The notes: a model not told the origin generated them from the letters alone. 6,132 nucleotides of DNA from Corynebacterium sp. (GCF_030530965.1 NZ_JAUMTY010000001.1:17971-24102); one strand, 5' to 3'; shown: positions 1 to 5,684, numbered from the stretch's first letter. A program made the numbers and translations.

Positions 1-636
1 GCTGGATGCTGCGTTGGCGTCGCCGATGCGGGCGATGACGGATCCAACGTCGACGGTGTCGTCTTCCTCGGCAAGGACTTCGACGAGGGTACCGGCAACG
101 GGGGAGGGGATTTCGGTGTCGACTTTGTCGGTGGAGACCTCCAACAGTGGTTCGTCGACCTCGACTTCGTCGCCGACGCTCTTGAGCCACTGGGTAATGG
201 TTCCCTCGGTCACGGATTCGCCGAGCTCTGGCATTTCAACGTCGGTGGCCTCGCCAGAAGCAGAACCGCTCGAACCAGAGCTAGAGGACTTCTGCGACTT
301 CTCGCCCTCCGAAGAGCTCTTCTCCTCAGCGCCGGAATCACCAGAGCCGGAATCGGACGACTCCGACGCACCACCGTCGTCGCTGCTGGTGTCGTCGCCC
401 TCTTCACCGATCTCTGCGATGACCTCGCCGACCTCAACCGTGTCGTCTTCGTCGGCAATAATTTTTGTCAACACACCAGCAACGGGTGAAGGAATCTCGG
501 TGTCGACCTTGTCGGTCGAAACCTCCAGAAGTGGTTCGTCGACAGCGACGGTGTCACCTACTTGTTTGAGCCACGTGGTGACCGTGCCTTCGGTGACGGA
601 TTCGCCGAGTTCGGGCATCTCAACAGAGAACGCCAT
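1..636 (-). CDS. sucB: Dihydrolipoamide acyltransferase (E2), N-terminal part with two lipoyl domains; partial at left edge
   Basis: This is the acyl-carrying E2 core of a cytoplasmic 2-oxoacid dehydrogenase complex. Only the first 212 codons are present and the frame is open to base 1. Two near-identical biotinyl/lipoyl domains cover about residues 3-78 and 131-206. Each has the pattern VEMPELGESVTEG, then STDKVDTEIPSP. The lipoyl-lysines are K43 (codon 508-510) and K171 (codon 124-126), exactly 128 residues apart. The linker (about 79-130) is rich in Ser, Glu, Asp and Gly, not the usual Ala/Pro. The ATG at 636 is supported by AGGAG (minus strand, 646-650) with 9-nt spacing. The peripheral-subunit-binding and catalytic domains must lie beyond the left edge. 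Databases often call this gene sucB. In C. glutamicum the lipoyl-bearing E2 is functionally AceF, serving pyruvate dehydrogenase and supplying lipoyl arms to OdhA, so acetyltransferase may be the better name. The family is certain; the substrate is inferred. Confidence 0.93.
   Translation of the reverse strand, partial: MAFSVEMPELGESVTEGTVTTWLKQVGDTVAVDEPLLEVSTDKVDTEIPSPVAGVLTKIIADEDDTVEVGEVIAEIGEEGDDTSSDDGGASESSDSGSGDSGAEEKSSSEGEKSQKSSSSGSSGSASGEATDVEMPELGESVTEGTITQWLKSVGDEVEVDEPLLEVSTDKVDTEIPSPVAGTLVEVLAEEDDTVDVGSVIARIGDANAASS
122..624 (-). repeat. Tandem lipoyl-domain coding repeat (period 384 bp)
   Basis: Two copies of the lipoyl-domain coding sequence lie 384 bp apart, centred on 121-240 and 505-624. 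Around the lipoyl-lysine the DNA is nearly identical: the stretch starting tcggtgtcgac and ending gtggttcgtcgac occurs twice with only a few substitutions. At protein level the two domains differ mainly at surface positions such as T21/Q149 and Q25/S153. This is an internal gene duplication typical of multi-lipoyl E2 proteins, not a mobile repeat. Confidence 0.85.
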
Positions 637-645
637 GGTGGAAGT

Positions 646-650
646 CTCCT
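646..650 (-). promoter_or_regulatory. Ribosome binding site of sucB
   Basis: AGGAG on the minus strand lies 9 nt upstream of the ATG at 636 and settles that start. I see no convincing sigma-A promoter for this gene in 651-731. A TTGACT is followed after only 14 nt by TATTTT, which is too close to be a good pair. Confidence 0.7.
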
Positions 651-803
651 CTAAAATAAGCGATAGTTAAGAAGTCAACGCAGATCTGTGACGCTGATCG
701 TTGAAACGTGTCATGAGGATCTGATTACGGCATGACTTTACGTGCTCCCACAATACCGTGGCTTCTCCTCAGACGCGCCTTGGCCGTCAAAATCTGGCTA
801 AAG

Positions 804-832
804 TTACCTGGATATGGGGGAGGGTCTACAGT
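804..832 (+). promoter_or_regulatory. Candidate ilvE promoter, leaderless type
   Basis: A -10 hexamer TACAGT (827-832) fits the corynebacterial TANANT consensus. A weak -35-like TTACCT (804-809) lies 17 bp upstream. Transcription would start 7-8 nt after the -10, at or next to the ATG at 840, giving a leaderless mRNA. This agrees with the lack of a well-placed Shine-Dalgarno: AGGA at 834-837 is only 2 nt from the ATG, and the G-rich run at 816-824 is too far upstream. Inferred from sequence only. Confidence 0.5.
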
Positions 833-839
833 AGGAACC

Positions 840-1943
840 ATGGCTGATAAGACTTTCACCGTAGAAAAAAATCCACACCCGACATCCCCCGAGGCCATCG
901 CTAAGGTGCTCGCGAACCCAGGCTTCGGAGCGAACTTTACCGACCACATGGTGATTATCGACTGGGATGGGGAGCAAGGATGGCATGATCCTCGCGTCGT
1001 CCCCTACGGCCCGATCACCTTGGATCCAGCAACGACGCTGTTCCACTACGGTCAGGAGATCTTCGAGGGACTCAAAGCATACCGTCAGCCAGATGGTTCC
1101 ATAGCCACATTCCGTCCAGACCAAAATTGCCGACGGATGCAGAACTCGGCCAAGCGGCTGGCAATGCCCGGACTGCCGGAAGAATTATTTATGGAATCGC
1201 TCCATCAGCTGGTGGAGATCGACGCAGATTGGGTTCCTGAAGCGGGAAGCGAAGCAGCGCTGTACTTGCGCCCGTTTATGATCGCGACGGAAAAGGGCTT
1301 GGGAGTTCACCCGTCCTCGACGTACCGCTTTTACTTGATCGCATCGCCGGCTGGGTCGTACTTCAGTGGCGGCATCAAACCGGTGACAGTTTGGCTGTGT
1401 GAGGACTACGTCCGCGCCTGCCCCGGTGGCACAGGAGCTGCAAAGTTCGCCGGTAACTACGCGGCCTCCTTGGCTGCCCAGTCGCAAGCAGAGGAAAAGG
1501 GCTGCGACCAGGTTGTCTGGTTGGACGCCATCGAGCGCAACTATGTCGAGGAAATGGGCGGAATGAACCTCGCCTTCATCTACGGCACTGGCGACGACGC
1601 GAAGCTGGTTACTCCCGCATTATCCGGTTCCTTGCTGCCCGGCGTGACCCGCGATTCGTTGCTGAAGCTGGCCGAGGATCGCGGAATGGCCGTGGAAGAG
1701 CGGAAGATCTCGACGGCCGAGTGGCGTGAAGCCGCGAAGTCCGGAGAGATGAGCGAGGCCTTCGCCTGCGGTACCGCCGCCGTTATCACCCCGGTGGGAA
1801 CCGTGAAGTCCAACGAAGGGGAATTCACCATCAACGGTGGACAAGCAGGTCCGATCTCGATGGAACTCCGTGAAACCTTGACGGGGATCCAGCACGGCTC
1901 CGTCGACGATTCCCACGGTTGGCGCTACACCCTGGTGAAGTAA
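840..1943 (+). CDS. ilvE: Branched-chain amino acid aminotransferase (367 aa)
   Basis: This PLP-dependent fold-type IV (class IV) aminotransferase reversibly moves the amino group between glutamate and the 2-oxoacids of valine, leucine and isoleucine. It catalyses the last step of their synthesis in the cytoplasm. Visible landmarks are FHYGQEIFEGLKAYR (68-82), LYLRPFMIATEKGLGV (141-156), the PLP-lysine K202 in GAAKFAGNYAAS, E238 in EEMGGMN (expected to bind the pyridine nitrogen), SGSLLPGVTRDSLL, and FACGTAAVITPVG near the C-terminus. The 367-aa length is that of corynebacterial and mycobacterial IlvE. I chose ATG 840 because the protein then starts MADKTFTVEKNPHPTSPE like its relatives, and because a -10 box sits just upstream. 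The longer frame opening at 732 adds 36 residues unlike the family. The gene is monocistronic, divergent from sucB and convergent with cobS, and is closed by the terminator at 1983-2014. Confidence 0.97.
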   Translation: MADKTFTVEKNPHPTSPEAIAKVLANPGFGANFTDHMVIIDWDGEQGWHDPRVVPYGPITLDPATTLFHYGQEIFEGLKAYRQPDGSIATFRPDQNCRRMQNSAKRLAMPGLPEELFMESLHQLVEIDADWVPEAGSEAALYLRPFMIATEKGLGVHPSSTYRFYLIASPAGSYFSGGIKPVTVWLCEDYVRACPGGTGAAKFAGNYAASLAAQSQAEEKGCDQVVWLDAIERNYVEEMGGMNLAFIYGTGDDAKLVTPALSGSLLPGVTRDSLLKLAEDRGMAVEERKISTAEWREAAKSGEMSEAFACGTAAVITPVGTVKSNEGEFTINGGQAGPISMELRETLTGIQHGSVDDSHGWRYTLVK

Positions 1944-1960
1944 AACCTGGTGAAGTAAAA
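1931..1960 (+). repeat. Exact 15-bp tandem duplication across the ilvE stop codon
   Basis: The unit cctggtgaagtaaaa occurs twice back to back (1931-1945 and 1946-1960). The first copy holds the last codons of ilvE (Leu-Val-Lys) and its TAA at 1941-1943. The second repeats them in frame and so supplies a second TAA at 1956-1958. The perfect identity suggests a recent slippage or duplication event. Confidence 0.95.
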
Positions 1961-1982
1961 AGCGATTTGCGTTTATAGCGCT

Positions 1983-2016
1983 AGCCCCGCCCACGTATGA
2001 GTGAGCGGGGCTTTAT
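1983..2016 (+). terminator. Rho-independent terminator of ilvE
   Basis: AGCCCCGC (1983-1990) pairs with GCGGGGCT (2005-2012) over 8 bp. The stem continues past one C/A mismatch with CAC/GTG (1992-1994 with 2001-2003) around the loop GTATGA. TTTAT follows. The run of T lies only on the ilvE side; the minus-strand continuation is not T-rich, so it should act mainly on ilvE transcripts. Confidence 0.85.
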
Positions 2017-2022
2017 ACATAG

Positions 2023-2040
2023 TGATCAAACGGTTGATCA
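2023..2040. repeat. Perfect 7-bp inverted repeat with 4-nt loop
   Basis: TGATCAA (2023-2029), ACGG, TTGATCA (2034-2040) form a short AT-rich hairpin between the ilvE terminator and the end of cobS. No T-run follows on either strand, so it is not a classical terminator. It lies just past the cobS stop and could protect the 3' end of the cob mRNA, or be chance. Confidence 0.5.
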
Positions 2041-2071
2041 AGCAGTCAGGCTGATTAGGCAGTCAAGCTGA
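2038..2071 (-). repeat. Imperfect 17-bp tandem duplication across the cobS stop codon
   Basis: On the minus strand, TCAGCTTGACTGCCTAA (2071-2055) ends cobS and is followed at once by TCAGCCTGACTGCTTGA (2054-2038). The two match at 14 of 17 positions. The first copy encodes the C-terminal Ser-Leu-Thr-Ala and the stop. Because 17 is not a multiple of three, the second copy is out of frame with cobS. Confidence 0.65.
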
Positions 2072-2933
2072 AGAGGACGACGGTTGCTGCGGTCGCGATT
2101 TCGATCGTCGCCCCCAGGCAATCTCCGGCCAGGCCGTCGAACCGTAGGCTGCAATGACGTGCCCACGGTATCACTAAGGCGATGACCGCCAGCGACACCA
2201 GCGTCCAGAGAATTCCTCCGCCGACGAATGCGGCGATGGCTGCCACGACAGCCCATGTGGCTGTACCGATCCTCGGCACGGTTCCGATGACGAGCGCGCC
2301 GAAACCCGAGGGATTTGCTGGGTGGTATCCCTCTGTACAGAGGATTAAGGCGCTGATTCGCGCGACCGTCGGCACGAGAATAAGGCCGATGACGGCGGAT
2401 GTAGGGAAGTACGAAAGTGAGAAGTGGCCGGTATCGCTGAGATTCGTTGAGCCCGCCTCCTGCATGATGGCGTGGACCCCGATGATCTGTGCTGCCACGG
2501 CGAACACGATCGCGGCAACGCCCATGGGACCTGCGTTCGTGTCGGCAAGAATGGCCCGAGCTTTCGGCGGTGGGGCGTAGCTGCCGAGCGCGTCGGCAAC
2601 GTCGCTCAAGCCGTCGATATGCATGAGCCGGGTGCCGAACTCCCACAAGGCGACGATTACGAATGCAACGACCCAGAAGTCCAGGGAGTGGCCGAAGTTC
2701 ACCTGGAGCAGCCACGTCAGTGTGAACACGCACCCCGCGACCAGTCCGTGGAATACCCCCACCAGCGGCATCGCCAGCATTGCCCGACGGCCGGTCGTGC
2801 GGTCGAAAACGCGTGAGCCACGGAAAGGCAGCACCGTTAGCCAGCTGAATGCTGTTGATATTCCCTCGGGAATAGCGCGGCCATGGGTGGGGTTGTCGGG
2901 CTGCTCACTCGAAAACCCTGCTTTACCAGACAT
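2055..2933 (-). CDS. cobS: Adenosylcobinamide-GDP ribazoletransferase (cobalamin synthase, 292 aa)
   Basis: CobS is an integral membrane enzyme that joins adenosylcobinamide-GDP to alpha-ribazole (or its phosphate), completing the nucleotide loop of adenosylcobalamin. Family marks are FSWLTVLPFRG (29-39), the acidic motif LMHIDGLSDVADALGS (103-118, with H105, D107, D111 and D114), LADTNAGPMGV (129-139), and the C-terminal LRFDGLAGDCLGATIE (263-278). Hydrophobic segments appear at roughly 52-76, 84-98, 137-157, 178-199, 222-256 and 276-290, fitting a polytopic protein. The length is near or slightly above the usual size, owing to a polar N-terminal tail of about 20 residues. The ATG at 2931-2933 shares one base with the cobT TAA (TAATG), so reinitiation coupled to cobT is expected. 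It is the last gene of the block and is convergent with ilvE. Confidence 0.93.
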   Translation of the reverse strand: MSGKAGFSSEQPDNPTHGRAIPEGISTAFSWLTVLPFRGSRVFDRTTGRRAMLAMPLVGVFHGLVAGCVFTLTWLLQVNFGHSLDFWVVAFVIVALWEFGTRLMHIDGLSDVADALGSYAPPPKARAILADTNAGPMGVAAIVFAVAAQIIGVHAIMQEAGSTNLSDTGHFSLSYFPTSAVIGLILVPTVARISALILCTEGYHPANPSGFGALVIGTVPRIGTATWAVVAAIAAFVGGGILWTLVSLAVIALVIPWARHCSLRFDGLAGDCLGATIEIATAATVVLFSLTA

Positions 2934-4027
2934 TATTCTTCGGCAGGGGAGTCTTCGGCGCCGGAATCTTCAGCAGAGGAATCTTCAGCATCCGCGGCCG
3001 TCGACACACCGGCTTCGTCGAACGTCGCCATGTTGCGGATGATGTCCACGGCTGCGTTGACGATCATGAGCGTGACGACTGCCCCAGATCCCTCGCCGAG
3101 GCGCATCCCCAAATCAACGACCGGGGTCAGCTCCAGCTCGCGCAGCGCAATCTCCTGGGCGGGCTCAACACTCCGGTGGCCGGCGACCCACCATTGTTTC
3201 GCGCCGGGCGCAAGCTTTTCGGCGACAAGGGCCGCTGCACACACAACGATCCCGTCGAGAATGACCGGTGTGCGGCGAACAGCTGCCTGCGCAAGGAAGC
3301 CAACCATCGCCGTTATATCTGGCGAGCTAATGAATTGGAGAACGCTGGCGGGTTCATCATGAATATTGTGGACGCGATACATCGCATCACGAATCGCCGC
3401 AGTTTTCCGTTTCCAGCCGTTGTCGTCAATTCCGGTGCCACGTCCAACAACGACGACGGGCTCAGTGTTGGTTAAAGCGCCAATCAACGCTGAGGCGGGC
3501 GTCGTATTTCCGATGCCTAAATCGCCGGCAATAAGCAGATCAACCCCGGAGTCAATCTCGCGATCAGCAGCATCAATGCCCACCTGAAGTGCGCGTCGGT
3601 ATTCATCGCGAGTCATCGCGTCTTCCCGGTCAATCGACCCGCTGCCGTCACGGATATGGGTATCAGCTTCAGAACCGCTATTCAGGCTGACATCAATCAC
3701 GCGAACCAAGGTGCCTGCGCGTTTCGCGAGAACGGACACCGCTGCGCCTCCGGACTCGATATTCGACGCCATCTGCACGCTCACATCCGTGGGATACGCG
3801 CTGACTCCATGCGAAGCAATTCCATGATCGCCGGCGAAAACCACCGTGGTGACGTCGTTAAGCGGTTGGGGTGGACATTGCCCCTGGCAAGCGGCAATCC
3901 AGCAGCCCAAGTCTTCTAATCGCCCCAGTGAGCCTGTGGGTTTAGTCAGTTCCGCCTGCCGCTGACGAGCCCGTGCATACACGTGTTCGTCGGGAGGAGA
4001 GATGAGGGGAAAAGAGGAATCGCTCAC
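2933..4027 (-). CDS. cobT: Nicotinate-nucleotide--dimethylbenzimidazole phosphoribosyltransferase (364 aa)
   Basis: CobT transfers phosphoribose from nicotinate mononucleotide to 5,6-dimethylbenzimidazole, giving alpha-ribazole 5'-phosphate, the activated lower ligand used by CobS. Expected motifs appear in order: LTKPTGSLGRLEDLG (27-41), VFAGDHGIASHGVSAYP (63-79), IAGDLGIGNTTPASALIG (166-183), GRGTG (195-199), LDGIVV (257-262), GHRSVEPAQ (283-291), and RLGEGSGA (309-316), where E312 corresponds to the catalytic glutamate of the family. The start is GTG at 4027, preceded by a weak GAGAAG; no ATG upstream stays in frame. The 50-nt gap to the cobU stop and the TAATG overlap with cobS indicate an operon. 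The tail after about residue 344 is an acidic pentapeptide repeat (AEDSS, AEDSG, AEDSP, AEE) beyond the catalytic domain, absent from typical CobT and probably disordered. Confidence 0.95.
   Translation of the reverse strand: MSDSSFPLISPPDEHVYARARQRQAELTKPTGSLGRLEDLGCWIAACQGQCPPQPLNDVTTVVFAGDHGIASHGVSAYPTDVSVQMASNIESGGAAVSVLAKRAGTLVRVIDVSLNSGSEADTHIRDGSGSIDREDAMTRDEYRRALQVGIDAADREIDSGVDLLIAGDLGIGNTTPASALIGALTNTEPVVVVGRGTGIDDNGWKRKTAAIRDAMYRVHNIHDEPASVLQFISSPDITAMVGFLAQAAVRRTPVILDGIVVCAAALVAEKLAPGAKQWWVAGHRSVEPAQEIALRELELTPVVDLGMRLGEGSGAVVTLMIVNAAVDIIRNMATFDEAGVSTAADAEDSSAEDSGAEDSPAEE
2936..2989 (-). repeat. 15-bp tandem array encoding the acidic CobT C-terminus
   Basis: Three full 15-bp units (2975-2989, 2960-2974, 2945-2959) and a 9-bp partial unit (2936-2944) encode AEDSS, AEDSG, AEDSP and AEE. 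The first two units share GCTGAAGATTCC exactly. The third has diverged at synonymous positions (GCCGAAGACTCC), so it is older or has drifted. The array ends directly at the cobT stop / cobS start overlap. Any gain or loss of units keeps the frame. Confidence 0.9.
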
Positions 4028-4077
4028 TGTTGCTTCTCTCTACTTATTGTCGGTGTTAAGCATTGCCATCGGAGTTT

Positions 4078-4683
4078 TCAGGACCGGAGGTCGAGAGCAC
4101 ACCCAGCGACCACAAGGACAACTCGATCGCATACCGATGCAACATCAGCATTCAGCCGTCCGAGTTCGTCCCGGAAGACACCGCCAGATGGATAGCTGGG
4201 GACAATGCCCATTCCAACCTCAGAGCTAACAACAACAAGATTAGGGCCATCCGCCGGAACGCGACGTAAAGCGGTGATCAGTCGGTCGCGCCGGGCACCG
4301 ATGGCGTGTAATCCCTTGTTCCAGTCGTCCGACCCGAACTCCGCATCCCACATGCCTGCCTCAGCAAGTTCGTGGGTCAACCACGTGCCAAGATCGTCGA
4401 CAAGGATCGTAGTCTGACGGGCGGCTGGCTGGTCGGATGATTCAGTGAGGACGTCGACGAGGTCCCGTGAATCCTCGGTGTGCCACCAAGATGGACGGCG
4501 TGCACGATGACGCTCGATCCGGCGAGCGAAGTCGGCGTCGAAGGTGGAACCCCAGGGCCGTGCAGTCGCGACGTAAGTGACATGGACATCGTCGGGAGAC
4601 GCCGCAGAGTCAGGGGGTGTCACCAGGTGCTCCGCCCACTCAGACTTACCTGACCGGGCTCCACCAAGAACCAAAGTTTTCAT
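4078..4683 (-). CDS. cobU: Adenosylcobinamide kinase / adenosylcobinamide-phosphate guanylyltransferase (201 aa)
   Basis: CobU is a bifunctional cytoplasmic enzyme. It phosphorylates adenosylcobinamide, then transfers GMP from GTP to form adenosylcobinamide-GDP, the substrate of CobS. The P-loop is LGGARSGKSEWAEHL (6-20, K13). The guanylylated histidine is H59 in RRIERHRARRP, aligning with H46 of Salmonella CobU. Later marks are the acidic ILVDDLGTWLTHEL (93-106), SSEVGMGIVPSYPSGGVFRDELGRLNA (153-179, where most relatives have N at the second Ser), and a C-terminal VVAGCALDL. ATG 4683 gives the P-loop at the usual distance from the N-terminus. No strong Shine-Dalgarno precedes it. It follows the DUF3043 gene by 51 nt and precedes cobT by 50 nt. 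The length is slightly above that of Salmonella CobU, mostly from insertions at about 21-33 and 111-121. Confidence 0.94.
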   Translation of the reverse strand: MKTLVLGGARSGKSEWAEHLVTPPDSAASPDDVHVTYVATARPWGSTFDADFARRIERHRARRPSWWHTEDSRDLVDVLTESSDQPAARQTTILVDDLGTWLTHELAEAGMWDAEFGSDDWNKGLHAIGARRDRLITALRRVPADGPNLVVVSSEVGMGIVPSYPSGGVFRDELGRLNADVASVCDRVVLVVAGCALDLRS

Positions 4684-4700
4684 CTTGGGCAGTGCTTACG

Positions 4701-4706
4701 ATTCTA
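4701..4706 (-). promoter_or_regulatory. Candidate -10 element upstream of cobU
   Basis: TAGAAT on the minus strand fits the TANANT consensus and ends 17 nt before the cobU ATG, which would leave a leader of about 10 nt. The region 17 bp upstream (ACTTAT) is a poor -35. If active, it would let the cob genes be transcribed separately from the DUF3043 gene. The 51-nt gap shows no terminator hairpin, so read-through is equally likely. Confidence 0.3.
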
Positions 4707-4734
4707 TGCAGTGCGTGCGTTTTATAAGTGGGCG

Positions 4735-5565
4735 TTAAATGCTATCGCCGATGTTGACCTGCGGGCGCGGGGTACGGAACCGTCGGATCATCGACGCGCG
4801 GGAGAAGGCGTAGAAGCCCATTGACCAGGTCGATAGAGCAGTATCCGGGTGACGTTCACGAACAAAACGAGACACCCGACGGCCCGACAGAACACCATCG
4901 AGGACGATCAGGATGAGCAGAATCATCCCCACCATGGAGAGCAGATTATTGAGCAGATAGCTGCGCGTCGCGGTCGTGATGAACATCAGAATAAGCAGCA
5001 CGACCACGATGGGCATGAACGTATTGGCAAAGAGACGGCGGGAATCGACCCAGTCGCGGATCAACCGCCGCTCGGGACCGCGGTCCCTGTCCATGAGGTA
5101 GCGTTCATCGCCACTCATCATGCGTTCACGGTTCCGCTCACGTTCCCGTGCGCGTTCGTCGCGTTGCTTGCGCTTGAGCGCCTTGTACTCTTCCTTGCTC
5201 ATTGAGTTCTTCAACTCTTTGCGCTGTTTACGCGCTTCCGCAGGAGTCTCAGGCGCCTTATAGGCCGTTTTGCGCACACCCTTTTGGCGTTCGACGTCAT
5301 TGCGTTTAGGAGTGGCGTGGCCTTTCGGTGGCGTATATCCCTTGGGGGTGGAGCGATCCTGCGACTGGCTATCGCTGCTATTGCTGTCGGAGGAGTTCCC
5401 GTCTGCTGCACTGCTGCTGGTTGAGGCAGGTTTGCTACCACCGGCAGTGACGCTGACTGACCCTTTGCGTTTACGGTTCCACCGCGATGACTTCGTCGTC
5501 GATGATTCTGACGCAGAGCCATCGTTCGACTGATTTTCTTTCGACGTTGTCCATGGCATCTTCAC
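4735..5565 (-). CDS. DUF3043-family membrane protein, function unknown (276 aa from GTG start)
   Basis: I recognise this as the actinobacterial DUF3043 family, which has no assigned function. From the N-terminus (GTG start): a low-complexity Ser/Asn/Asp/Lys region (about 16-70); KGHATPKR (81-88), the family's typical K-G-x-x-TPKR; a highly charged K/R/E stretch (about 105-150), probably helical or coiled coil; GDERYL (152-157) and DRGPERRLIRDWVDSRR (161-177), the most conserved part; two transmembrane segments (about 183-199 and 208-226); and a basic cytoplasmic tail ending FRTPRPQVNIGDSI. The frame opens at 5628, but 21 extra residues before this GTG look unlike the family. GTG 5565 gives MKMPW, like the MKxPW starts I recall in corynebacterial members, and sits just below a promoter candidate. 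ATG 5559 is also possible. It is first in the block with cobUTS and divergent from erpA. No link to cobalamin can be shown. Confidence 0.85.
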   Translation of the reverse strand: MKMPWTTSKENQSNDGSASESSTTKSSRWNRKRKGSVSVTAGGSKPASTSSSAADGNSSDSNSSDSQSQDRSTPKGYTPPKGHATPKRNDVERQKGVRKTAYKAPETPAEARKQRKELKNSMSKEEYKALKRKQRDERARERERNRERMMSGDERYLMDRDRGPERRLIRDWVDSRRLFANTFMPIVVVLLILMFITTATRSYLLNNLLSMVGMILLILIVLDGVLSGRRVSRFVRERHPDTALSTWSMGFYAFSRASMIRRFRTPRPQVNIGDSI

Positions 5566-5574
5566 GAGATCAAG

Positions 5575-5604
5575 GATATAAGAAAAGGGGTTCGACCCTG
5601 TGAA
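5575..5604 (-). promoter_or_regulatory. Candidate promoter of the DUF3043-cobUTS block
   Basis: On the minus strand, TTCACA (5604-5599, 5 of 6 to TTGACA) and TATATC (5580-5575) are separated by 18 bp. Initiation about 7-10 nt downstream falls at 5568-5565, right at the GTG start codon, so the transcript would be leaderless or nearly so. No Shine-Dalgarno is visible before either GTG 5565 or ATG 5559, which agrees. The spacer contains GGGT-TCG-ACCC (5588-5598), a small inverted repeat of unknown meaning. Confidence 0.45.
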
Positions 5605-5684
5605 TAAGGCGAGGGTAGGTGTGCCCAAGGTGTCAGATGTGCGCGACGACGGGGGCTCTTATGCCTTGTGAAATAATTTAGCTG

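Noticed and set aside
14..670. Long plus-strand open frame antisense to sucB, Ser/Thr/Pro-rich
   Set aside because: It is the mirror of the duplicated lipoyl domains and acidic linker on the minus strand. The minus strand carries recognisable lipoyl motifs and a Shine-Dalgarno.
687..702. TGTGACGCTGATCGTT as a GlxR/CRP-type operator between sucB and ilvE
   Set aside because: Only the left half matches TGTGA, the centre lacks TA and the right half has two of five bases. This is no better than chance.
732..839. 36-residue N-terminal extension of ilvE from an ATG at 732
   Set aside because: The extension does not resemble the N-terminus of known IlvE proteins and has no Shine-Dalgarno, and a -10 box lies inside it. 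ATG 840 gives the normal 367-aa length.
2182..3042. Several plus-strand open frames (2182-2580, 2472-2816, 2623-3042) opposite cobS
   Set aside because: The minus-strand frame encodes a motif-complete CobS. The plus-strand products show no family features or start signals and are shadows.
5585..5600. GGGGTTCGACCCT resembling the T-arm of a tRNA
   Set aside because: A five-base-pair T-stem with a seven-base loop cannot be formed, and no acceptor, D or anticodon arm surrounds it.
5566..5628. Upstream ATG start at 5628 for the DUF3043 protein
   Set aside because: The added residues are hydrophobic and unlike the family, no Shine-Dalgarno precedes the ATG, and a promoter candidate lies within this stretch.
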